From UBA10349 sp003485905 (GTDB taxonomy: Bacteria; Pseudomonadota; Gammaproteobacteria; Arenicellales; Arenicellaceae), in contig CALSLL010000001.1 in the NCBI GenBank assembly GCA_943787185.1, forward strand, positions 744,001 through 808,000: a DNA stretch of 64,000 bases. Reading direction: 5' to 3'. Position numbers and translations under genes: made by a program. Positions 57,143 through 64,000 of the stretch are shown in pieces. Within the stretch, counting starts at the first letter, position 1, and every line of letters begins with the position of its first letter. The notes under the pieces were generated by a model. That model saw only the letters and a program-made list of their open reading frames with translations. It ran no database searches and had not been told where the DNA came from.

Positions 57143-58213
57143 CTATCGCCCAAAGATCTTTGAGTTCATCTTCTCAACAACATTGGCCGTATGCTGGTCA
57201 CTAATGTGGGAATAACGCTTAACCATTTGCAGTGTCTTATGACCTAAAACATCAGCAATCTCGGCTAACGATGCCCCATTCATAGCCAAATAACTAGCTG
57301 CACTGTGTCTAAGATCGTGAAAACGAAAGTCTTCAATCTTGGCCTCGTCCAGCGCTTTACTAAAAGCTTTAGTAATAGATGCTGGCCTAGCTGGGTTTTT
57401 TCCCGGGAAAACTAAAGGCGTATCTAATCGTCGCACCTTTCCAATCGCTTTTACTTGATCTAACGCATGGCCTGTTAAAGGAAGCGCACGTCGTTCACCA
57501 TTCTTAGTCTCTTTCAGGATGATTACTCCCCGATTCAAATCAATATCCCCCCATGTAAGATTCATAATCTCACCTTTCCTTGCCCCGGTGCTTAATGCGA
57601 TAACCACTACCACATAGAGTCTAACGTCCTTAGAACAGGCCTCTAACAATGCCTTTCGCTCCTCATCCAATAAAAAACGAACTCTCCCTTGCGGTTCCTT
57701 TAAGGTACTCACTCTGGTAAATGGATTAACTTCAACCCACTGCCATTCCTTCACAGCAACTGTGAATACATGTGACATTGCCGCCATATATCGATTTACA
57801 GTGCTTGGGCTTCTAGTTTTACTTCTACTACGCGACCTACCCCTCCCCAACTTCTGGGAAAGAAGCTTTTCTTTACACTGTGAAATTACAGCTGGGGTAA
57901 CTTTCGATAGATAGCAGAGTCCGATTTCATCGCGCCACCAGTTAAGCTGCCGTATCTGATCACGACTAGATTTTTTTTGATTAGCAAAATTGGTGATGTA
58001 ACGATCTATCAATTCTTCGACAGTATGTTTTGTAGCCTCTGCCTTGCCTGCATACTCCTCACGCCGCATTGCCGACTCGGTAAGCTGTATCCAATCGTTC
58101 GCGTCTGTCTTGCGCACAAAAGTCTTACTAACTTGTGGCTGCCCCTTTATACGAATCTTCGCACGCCAAGTCTTACTCCCCATGCGGTCAGTACGTTGCT
58201 CAAGTGTGGCCAT
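57143..58213 (-). CDS. int: Tyrosine-type site-specific integrase
   Basis: 356 aa. N-terminal arm-binding-like domain (residues ~1-60), core-binding domain, and catalytic domain with the pentad: Arg212 (STGARKGEI), His299 (FHDLRH), Arg302, His325 (LGHKT) and Tyr334 (VKRYSH). It lies 245 bases from the intact tRNA-Gln and transcribes away from it, the standard layout for tRNA-targeting elements. It can be expected to recombine the 64-bp sites at 43687 and 58442. Confidence 0.95.
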   Translation of the reverse strand: MATLEQRTDRMGSKTWRAKIRIKGQPQVSKTFVRKTDANDWIQLTESAMRREEYAGKAEATKHTVEELIDRYITNFANQKKSSRDQIRQLNWWRDEIGLCYLSKVTPAVISQCKEKLLSQKLGRGRSRSRSKTRSPSTVNRYMAAMSHVFTVAVKEWQWVEVNPFTRVSTLKEPQGRVRFLLDEERKALLEACSKDVRLYVVVVIALSTGARKGEIMNLTWGDIDLNRGVIILKETKNGERRALPLTGHALDQVKAIGKVRRLDTPLVFPGKNPARPASITKAFSKALDEAKIEDFRFHDLRHSAASYLAMNGASLAEIADVLGHKTLQMVKRYSHISDQHTANVVEKMNSKIFGR

Positions 58214-58346
58214 AGATAACCTCTAAGTTGCTACCTACAAAAGACTACCAAACACCACAATAAATGGCAACACGGATATATACTCCGCAAACTAACTGTA
58301 CATTATACTATTAATTTCAACGACTTATTATTATCACTATACTTGT

Positions 58347-58402
58347 ATGGGACAACAGTGGGACAGTAAAGTTTATTTTAGTGTCCCACCAGTGTCCCAC
58401 AG
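58347..58402. promoter_or_regulatory. Likely integrase arm-binding sites
   Basis: ATGGGACAACAGTGGGACAG (inverted pair) then TAGTGTCCCACCAGTGTCCC (direct pair); the direct pair is repeated at 43863-43882 near the other end. Core unit GTGTCCCAC. Confidence 0.6.
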
Positions 58403-58441
58403 ACATATATTTATCCATTAAAAAAGGCCTCACATCTCTGT

Positions 58442-58505
58442 AAAGCCTTTGTTTATAATGGCTGGGGAAGAGGGATTTGAACCCCCGTTGGCGGAGTCAG
58501 AGTCC
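58442..58505. repeat. attR: 64-bp direct repeat at the intact tRNA-Gln
   Basis: Identical to 43687-43750 (see that entry). Together they flank 14.8 kb. Confidence 0.9.
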
Positions 58506-58532
58506 GCAGTCCTACCACTAGACGATTCCCCA
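58459..58532 (-). tRNA. tRNA-Gln (CUG)
   Basis: 74 bases with encoded CCA. The acceptor pairs TGGGGAA with TTCCCCA; the anticodon loop CTCTGAC has CTG. The intact copy; its 3' end and downstream flank are repeated at 43687 and, decayed, at 41252. Confidence 0.97.
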
Positions 58533-58577
58533 ATGTTCAAACATATTGCAACTAACTTGTATGGTTACCGTCAGACA

Positions 58578-58604
58578 CAAAAAAGCCGGAGACTCGCTCC
58601 GGCT
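58578..58604 (-). terminator. Terminator of rplM-rpsI
   Basis: AGCCGGAG, loop ACTCG, CTCCGGCT, with a T-run on the minus strand. Confidence 0.9.
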
Positions 58605-58629
58605 CTAAAATAAAACAGTCGGAACGTGA

Positions 58630-59028
58630 TTAACGTTTCGAGAATTGCGGACGTTTACGCGCGCCGTGCAAACCCACCTTCTTGCGTTCAACTTCACGAG
58701 CATCACGGGTCACAAAGCCTGCCTTACGCAACTGCGGTCGCAATGCCTCATCATAATCCAGTAACGCACGAGTAATACCATGGCGAATTGCGCCAGCTTG
58801 ACCGCTTGGGCCTCCGCCTTTAACGTTCACATTGATATCAAATCGGCCTTCCATTTCTAGCAACACTAATGGTTGACGAACAATCATTCGCGCAGTTTCA
58901 CGACCAAAAAACTGATCCAAGGTACGTGAATTGATGTTTATTTCTCCCTTACCCGAGCTTAATCGCACTCGAGCAGTCGAAGATTTACGGCGACCCGTAC
59001 CAGTGTAAACTTGTTCAGCAGTTGCCAT
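58630..59028 (-). CDS. rpsI: Ribosomal protein uS9
   Basis: 132 aa of the 30S subunit. Seen: YTGTGRRKSSTARV at the start, GGGPSGQAGAIRHGI in the middle, and the conserved KRPQFSKR end that reaches the P site. It follows rplM by 2 bases, the universal L13-S9 operon. Confidence 0.98.
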   Translation of the reverse strand: MATAEQVYTGTGRRKSSTARVRLSSGKGEININSRTLDQFFGRETARMIVRQPLVLLEMEGRFDINVNVKGGGPSGQAGAIRHGITRALLDYDEALRPQLRKAGFVTRDAREVERKKVGLHGARKRPQFSKR

Positions 59029-59030
59029 AA

Positions 59031-59459
59031 TTATAGTTCCAAAGTTTTAGGTTGCTGTGCTGCATGGGAATGCTCACCACCGACATAAACGTGCAGTTTT
59101 TTGAACATTGCGCGACCGAGAGGGTTTCTCGGCATCATACCGCGAACAGCATTTTCAATAATACGCTCAGGCGCTTTCTCACGAAGAGCACGAACGTTAA
59201 TATCTTTTATACCACCCGGAAAACCGGTGTGATGATAATAAATTTTGTCTTCCTCTTTATTACCAGTAACGGCAACTTTTTCGGCGTTCACAATAACTAT
59301 ATGATCGCCAGTATCTATGTGAGGAGTATATTCTGCTTTATGTTTACCTCGCAGGCGACGAGCGATTTCTGTCGCAAGACGACCCAGAACTTTATCTGTG
59401 GCATCGATTACGAACCATTCACGTCTTACATCTGCTGGCTTTGCTGAAAATGTTTTCAT
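59031..59459 (-). CDS. rplM: Ribosomal protein uL13
   Basis: 142 aa of the 50S subunit. Seen: MKTFSAKPADVRREWFVIDATDKVLGRLA and GMMPRNPLGRAMFKKLHVY. I start at 59459, the length of known L13; an in-frame extension to 59501 is unlikely. Confidence 0.98.
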   Translation of the reverse strand: MKTFSAKPADVRREWFVIDATDKVLGRLATEIARRLRGKHKAEYTPHIDTGDHIVIVNAEKVAVTGNKEEDKIYYHHTGFPGGIKDINVRALREKAPERIIENAVRGMMPRNPLGRAMFKKLHVYVGGEHSHAAQQPKTLEL

Positions 59460-59643
59460 TTGCGTGGTACTTAAGTTGAAAAAGCACCAAGAACAATCCA
59501 ATGCTTTTAAGGACGCGCGATCATACTGAATGCGTCACCAAGTATCAAGCGTTTGTCAGCACCAAAAACGAGATATTTTTAGGCCACCATCATCGTCAAA
59601 TAACTCACCCAGATCACCAGCTTTCTCTGTACTTTACAGTAAG

Positions 59644-59976
59644 CTAGTTGCAGTCAGCCCCTGACCCTAGATAGTCCGGATAGCGATATGTGTTCAATGG
59701 GGATTGAGGGTTCTTATAGGACCATTTATTGATAGCAGAAAAAGGGCTATCTGGGTCGTATTTGTTCAAAGGATTATTTGGATTCTTGGCTGTATATCTG
59801 TTAAACGGTGAAAACGGGCTGTCCGGATTATACTTGGCCAATGGCGAATACGGATTTCGCAAATCGTAATGACTCAACGGCGAATAAGAGCCCTTTGCAC
59901 ATTCACGATCTGCCGCGCCAGCAATAGACCAAACTGACATACACCCAAGGAAAAATAAAATAAACCTAGCTGACAT
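59644..59976 (-). CDS. Secreted Pro/Asn-rich short-repeat protein
   Basis: 110 aa. Signal peptide ending AGAAD, then repeats of about 13 residues: LRNPYSPLAKY, NPDSPFSPFNRY, AKNPNNPLNKY, DPDSPFSAINKW, KNPQSPLNTY. A Cys stands at each end. It has low sequence complexity, like the NPYG protein at 54121 inside the element. I do not recognise a family with a known role. Confidence 0.65.
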   Translation of the reverse strand: MSARFILFFLGCMSVWSIAGAADRECAKGSYSPLSHYDLRNPYSPLAKYNPDSPFSPFNRYTAKNPNNPLNKYDPDSPFSAINKWSYKNPQSPLNTYRYPDYLGSGADCN

Positions 59977-60234
59977 ACATGTACGTATTAAAAAAACGGC
60001 GCGGAACTAAATCCACGCCCAAACCACCAAAGGAGGATGGAGGAGATGACCAACAAAACCGCCCACTATTATGCGCATATTATGCGCAGTCTTGTTTGTA
60101 TTATTACTAAGTACATAATTAGTATCTGCCATAGTTCAGGACCCGTCAATCAGTATGCTGAACAATAACTAATATGTAATACTTAAAATTAAACAGTAAA
60201 AGAATTGATATACGGATAGCGATATAATCCACCC

Positions 60235-60870
60235 ATGCCTACTACACTATCATTCGTTGACCAAATCATCTGTGATGTTGATCAAGGCCTCCGCACGCTA
60301 TTTGCACGTAATCATGCTACCCGAACGAACCCTTCCAATGGGGTTTCGGACGAGCTGAATGATACTGACAAGGTCTTATCAGCATCGCTAATGCGAGTTA
60401 ACCATACAGGAGAAGTATGTGCTCAAGCGTTGTACCAAGGGCAAGGCTTAAGTAGTAAGACAGAACGTGTAAAAGACAAAATGCAACAAGCGGCGGATGA
60501 AGAAATTGATCATTTGGCATGGTGCCGTCAACGCATTGACGAATTAGGCGGACACACAAGTTATTTAGACCCACTTTGGTACAGTGGGTCACTAGGTATG
60601 GGGATTCTCGCAGGATTTGCAGGTGATCGATGGAGCTTAGGCTTTCTTGCCGAAACCGAAAGACAAGTGGTTGATCATTTAACTTCACATTTAGAACGAC
60701 TACCCCCAGACGACACCCGCAGTAGAGCAATAATTGAAAAAATGATCGAAGACGAAGCAAATCACGCGACGATGGCTTTGGATCAAGGAGCTAGTGAGCT
60801 TCCGGCACCTGTTAAGAAGCTAATGCGCTCCACGGCCAAAATTATGACCACTATGGCAGAGCGAATTTAA
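60235..60870 (+). CDS. coq7: 2-polyprenyl-3-methyl-6-methoxy-1,4-benzoquinone monooxygenase Coq7
   Basis: 211 aa di-iron hydroxylase of ubiquinone synthesis. Iron ligands are visible in pairs: Glu60 (NHTGEVCAQ), Glu90/His93 (EEIDH), Glu142 (LAETE), Glu174/His177 (EDEANH). The length matches the bacterial Coq7 type. Divergent from the short-repeat protein gene and followed by the convergent MipA gene. Confidence 0.93.
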   Translation: MPTTLSFVDQIICDVDQGLRTLFARNHATRTNPSNGVSDELNDTDKVLSASLMRVNHTGEVCAQALYQGQGLSSKTERVKDKMQQAADEEIDHLAWCRQRIDELGGHTSYLDPLWYSGSLGMGILAGFAGDRWSLGFLAETERQVVDHLTSHLERLPPDDTRSRAIIEKMIEDEANHATMALDQGASELPAPVKKLMRSTAKIMTTMAERI

Positions 60871-60887
60871 ATGGCTATATCCACGCT

Positions 60888-61811
60888 TCACCGCTCGGCA
60901 TTGACCAAGGTCTTGGATCGAGATAAAAATCTCGAATATACAAAACCGATGGTTAGCCCATCTGAAGCGCCTAAAAGGTCGCTATCTTCGTAGCTCGCGC
61001 CAGAATAATTTTCGTAACGTGCAAACAAAGCCATCCAGCTTTTGGGGTTTCTGGAAATCATTGTAGCTATACTGCGAAAGCCACTAAAACCACCGCTTGC
61101 ATCAAACTGACGACGCCCGGCGGTACTAAACTCCTGATCAACCTGATAATAAAAATCGTGATACTTTTCAGATCCAAACAACAGCCCACCGGTCACCCCC
61201 AAGCGCCAACTGCGGTTCCAGGCATCAAAATTTCTATACCAGGTTAGCTGTGGATTGGCTGTATAGCCGGTAGCATTAAAATCGAAGCCGTCAACTGCAA
61301 CTGCAGCTCGCAAGCCCAATTTAAACAACCACTCATCGTTATCATATTTCTTCAGCATCCACTCTAATGACGGCCCAACCTGCACAATATGGTCGAGGTC
61401 TGGCATCCCTAATCGTTCCTCAACATCTTCGCTATCAACTGCTAAATTAAAATCAACACTGAAATCGAGATCGAACCGATCTGAATCATAAAGCTCACCT
61501 CGTAATCCGTCGTCATCCAGTTTTAAATACTTACCTCGGTAAAGAGGTACCACCGCAGGAAATACAAACGTGCGTGAACTGGCGGATCCTGGGTAGTAGG
61601 GCAAACTAACTGCACCCGCGCCTAATGCCAGCTCCCATTTTGGTAATTGCTGTATGTTTTGCCCACCTGCAGTTGTTGCTGAATTCGATTCAGTCTCCGC
61701 AGATTCCTCTGCAAAAACCTCTTGTGCAAAAAATCCCTGTACAAGAAAGGAGAAACAAACACTTATCGATAGCAACAATCTGACCAACGTTTTACTGATC
61801 AACTTAAGCAT
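60888..61811 (-). CDS. MipA/OmpV family outer-membrane protein
   Basis: 307 aa. Signal peptide (residues 1-33, ending VFA-EE) then a barrel typical of MipA/OmpV: WELALGAGAVSLPYYPGS, FVFPAVVPLYRGKYLKLDDDGLRGELY, GLRAAVAVDGFDFNATGYT, and the final strands LTIGFVYSRFL. MipA family members act as scaffolds for murein hydrolases or as small barrels; the role here is unknown. Confidence 0.85.
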   Translation of the reverse strand: MLKLISKTLVRLLLSISVCFSFLVQGFFAQEVFAEESAETESNSATTAGGQNIQQLPKWELALGAGAVSLPYYPGSASSRTFVFPAVVPLYRGKYLKLDDDGLRGELYDSDRFDLDFSVDFNLAVDSEDVEERLGMPDLDHIVQVGPSLEWMLKKYDNDEWLFKLGLRAAVAVDGFDFNATGYTANPQLTWYRNFDAWNRSWRLGVTGGLLFGSEKYHDFYYQVDQEFSTAGRRQFDASGGFSGFRSIATMISRNPKSWMALFARYENYSGASYEDSDLLGASDGLTIGFVYSRFLSRSKTLVNAER

Positions 61812-61897
61812 TATGTAACTCTTTTGCTATCACTTATGTGGTTCGTTTAAGGATGTATAACCTAACTAATTATCTGACAAAGTTTTCGACGCATTCA

Positions 61898-62968
61898 CTA
61901 TTCTGGCACTTCTGAGCTTCTTAGCATGGGCTGTCGACGGACAGCATGCGCCATATAGATCGAAGCAGCCAATACGATTAAGGCGCCTGCCTGATGTGTG
62001 GCGCCGAGAGAAACTGGAACGCTGTTGAGCAAAGTTGATATGCCAAGAACAATCTGAATCAACACGGTTGCAACAACCCATTCCGTACCAAGACTCGAGT
62101 CATCTGGTGCTCTTTTTAGTACTTTGATTACTGCTACCACCGCCACTAATAAAACTAGCATTGCCAAGCAACGATGCGCAAATTGAATAGCAATAACATT
62201 TTCAAATAAATTTAGCCATCCAGGGGTCAAAGCCCACACGCCACTTGGCAACCATTCCCCGTTCATAGTCGGAAAAGTGTTCATGATAAAACCGGCTTTA
62301 GTGCCGGCTACAAAGCCACCACTGGCAATCATTAGTAGCACCACAAACGGTAATAACGCACTCCAAACGCCCGCCGCGCTAAACCCGGACTGTCGAGCTT
62401 CAAACAAGAACTCAAATGCGTACCAAAGGATTAACGAATAAATTACCACCGCTAAAATTAGGTGCGCTACCAAACGGTACTGGCTCACGTGAGGATCATC
62501 CACCAATCCGCTGACAACCATATACCAACCCATTACGCCTTGCAGCCCACCAAGCACTAATAAGCCCACAAAGCGCACTGTCCATTGTTTATTCAAAAAG
62601 CCTTTCATCAGAAAAAACAGGAATGGTAGTAAGAAAATTAAACCAATAATTCGACCTAGTACTCTGTGGCCATACTCCCACCAAAAAATCAGCTTAAAGT
62701 CCTCTAGCGACATTCCGAAGTTAACTTTCTGATATTCGGGGAATTGCTGATATTTTTCGAAAACAGCTTGCCAGGCTTCCACCCCTATCGGTGGCAATAT
62801 CCCGAACAGTGGAGCCCATTCCACCATTGACAGCCCGGATTGCGTCAAACGAGTAATACCACCAACTACAACCATCGCAAATACGACAAGTGCAGACAAC
62901 AGTAGCCAACTACCAATTACCCGCCGGTTTGGACCTAGTGCGGGATTCTCAGAGCAAAACTTCAACAT
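61898..62968 (-). CDS. ctaA: Heme A synthase (COX15/CtaA)
   Basis: 356 aa with eight membrane helices. It converts heme O to heme A for cytochrome aa3-type oxidases. The heme-binding histidines sit in WWEYGHRVLGR, VAHLILAVVIYS, IQFAHRCLAML and GATHQAGA. Start ATG preceded by AAGGAAG. Its presence implies an aa3-type terminal oxidase elsewhere in the genome. Confidence 0.92.
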   Translation of the reverse strand: MLKFCSENPALGPNRRVIGSWLLLSALVVFAMVVVGGITRLTQSGLSMVEWAPLFGILPPIGVEAWQAVFEKYQQFPEYQKVNFGMSLEDFKLIFWWEYGHRVLGRIIGLIFLLPFLFFLMKGFLNKQWTVRFVGLLVLGGLQGVMGWYMVVSGLVDDPHVSQYRLVAHLILAVVIYSLILWYAFEFLFEARQSGFSAAGVWSALLPFVVLLMIASGGFVAGTKAGFIMNTFPTMNGEWLPSGVWALTPGWLNLFENVIAIQFAHRCLAMLVLLVAVVAVIKVLKRAPDDSSLGTEWVVATVLIQIVLGISTLLNSVPVSLGATHQAGALIVLAASIYMAHAVRRQPMLRSSEVPE

Positions 62969-62999
62969 TAACTTCCTTATATAAGCAACTAGACTCTAA

Positions 63000-64000
63000 T
63001 CATACCCTTGAGAAAACCAACGTCGCGTTGGTACCGCCAAACCCAAAACTATTAGACATGACGGTGTTAATTTTCGCGTCGCGAGTTTTCGTCACGATAT
63101 CAAATCCCTCTGCCGCCGGATCCAAATCATGTACGTTGGCAGACCCCGCAATAAATCCATCTCGCATCATCATCATCGAGTATATGGCCTCATTTACTCC
63201 AGCAGCACCAAGAGCATGGCCAGTAAGCGATTTTGTTGCACTAATTGGCGGTACTTTTTCTTCAAATACATTTTTAAGGGCGCCCAATTCCTTCACATCT
63301 CCAACCACCGTCGCTGTTCCGTGAGTGTTTATATAGTCAATAGGGCTATTGACTGTCGCTAATGCTTGTCTCATGCAGCGCTCTGCACCCTCGCCTGAAG
63401 GGGCGACCATATCGTAGCCGTCCGAGGTCGCGCCGTAACCCACCAATTCGCAATATATATTCGCGCCGCGTTTTTCCGCATGCTCCATATCTTCGAGCAC
63501 CAACATCCCGCCACCACCAGAAATGACAAATCCATCTCGATTAGCATCATAGGGCCGAGACGCCTGCTCCGGCGTATCGTTATACTTTGAAGACATTGCG
63601 CCCATCGCATCGAATAGCACAGACATAGTCCAATGTACTTCTTCACCACCACCGGCAAACACCGTGTGATGACTTCCATTTTTTATCAAATCAGCGGCAT
63701 GCCCTATGCAATGGGCGCTAGTTGCGCAAGCGGAGCTAATTGAATAGCTGGTCCCCTGCACGCCAAACAACGTAGCCAGAACCGCAGACGTGGTGCTACA
63801 CATAGTGCGCGGCACCATGTAAGGGCCGACTCGGCGTACCCCGCGATCGCGCAATATATCAGCGGCATTTACGATATTTTCAGTAGAACCTCCACCAGAG
63901 CCGGTAATCAACCCGACCTCGGGGACTTTAATCTGTTCCGGGTCCAGTCCAGAATCAGCCAAGGCTTCTTGCATCGCCAAGTAACTAAAAGCAGCCGCAT
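63000..64000 (-). CDS. fabB: 3-oxoacyl-ACP synthase I (5' end beyond the window)
   Basis: The frame runs past the right edge (AAFSYLAMQEALADSG at the edge). Catalytic residues are present: Cys in SSACATSAHCIG, His in NTHGTATVVGD, Lys and His in ATKSLTGHALGAAG, and the GFGGTNATLVF end. Condensing enzyme of fatty-acid elongation, FabB type, normally paired with fabA for unsaturated fatty acids. Confidence 0.93.
   Translation of the reverse strand, partial: AAAFSYLAMQEALADSGLDPEQIKVPEVGLITGSGGGSTENIVNAADILRDRGVRRVGPYMVPRTMCSTTSAVLATLFGVQGTSYSISSACATSAHCIGHAADLIKNGSHHTVFAGGGEEVHWTMSVLFDAMGAMSSKYNDTPEQASRPYDANRDGFVISGGGGMLVLEDMEHAEKRGANIYCELVGYGATSDGYDMVAPSGEGAERCMRQALATVNSPIDYINTHGTATVVGDVKELGALKNVFEEKVPPISATKSLTGHALGAAGVNEAIYSMMMMRDGFIAGSANVHDLDPAAEGFDIVTKTRDAKINTVMSNSFGFGGTNATLVFSRV

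Noticed and set aside
43751..58441. A prophage
   Set aside because: Integrase and a few phage-like small proteins are present, but no capsid, tail, terminase or lysis genes.

Overview
The window looks like one chromosomal segment of a free-living, probably marine, gammaproteobacterium. The proteobacterial set gshA, erpA, anmK, coq7, ctaA (COX15), argC, rplM-rpsI and a fabB fragment fits, as does an rRNA operon with tRNA-Ile and tRNA-Ala in its spacer. I cannot name the genus from sequence alone. Base composition is moderate to AT-leaning, except for a visibly GC-rich patch at 23.0-25.9 kb.

Layout. 1-17 kb holds mostly ordinary metabolic genes: amidase, phosphohexomutase, ClC transporter, gshA, a kinase, an HhH-GPD DNA glycosylase, an MtnC-like protein that has lost its catalytic motifs, a queuosine-type gene pair, SDR, FAD oxidase and MFS. 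16.3-20.5 kb is a decay and duplication zone: a frameshifted SNF transporter pseudogene, three paralogous small lipoproteins with a shared four-cysteine C-terminal domain ending in EWVPC, a ~590-bp tandem duplication, and an AraC regulator broken by an amber codon. 20.6-27.6 kb carries a YHS protein, two NHL beta-propeller proteins, a Tat-exported aldo/keto reductase with a truncated second copy, and an Nramp-type transporter. These lie among scattered fragments of rRNA-operon ends, a tRNA-Sec 3' remnant and a 76-bp triple repeat. 27.9-33.5 kb is a complete minus-strand rRNA operon with a clear promoter. 34-41 kb is core again (tyrS, M23 peptidase, anmK, erpA, bactofilin, argC).

41.2-58.5 kb is accessory DNA built up at tRNA-Gln. 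The intact tRNA-Gln (58459-58532) lies beside a tyrosine recombinase gene. A 64-bp perfect copy of the tRNA 3' end and its downstream sequence lies at 43687, which defines a ~14.8-kb integrative element. A third, decayed copy at 41252 bounds an older 2.4-kb remnant with sulfotransferase genes. Element cargo includes its own CsrA, several small membrane or secreted proteins, an SGNH hydrolase, a phosphoesterase/cytidylyltransferase/CDP-alcohol phosphatidyltransferase set, an ankyrin protein, an NPYG-repeat secreted protein and small phage-like proteins. It also carries dispersed intergenic repeats and a tRNA-Phe 3' fragment. Beyond the tRNA the core resumes: rpsI-rplM, coq7, MipA, ctaA, fabB.

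The best candidates for something undescribed are the EWVPC lipoprotein family, the tRNA-Gln element with its repeat family and private CsrA, the motif-less MtnC homologue, and the rRNA-remnant patchwork around the foreign GC-rich genes.
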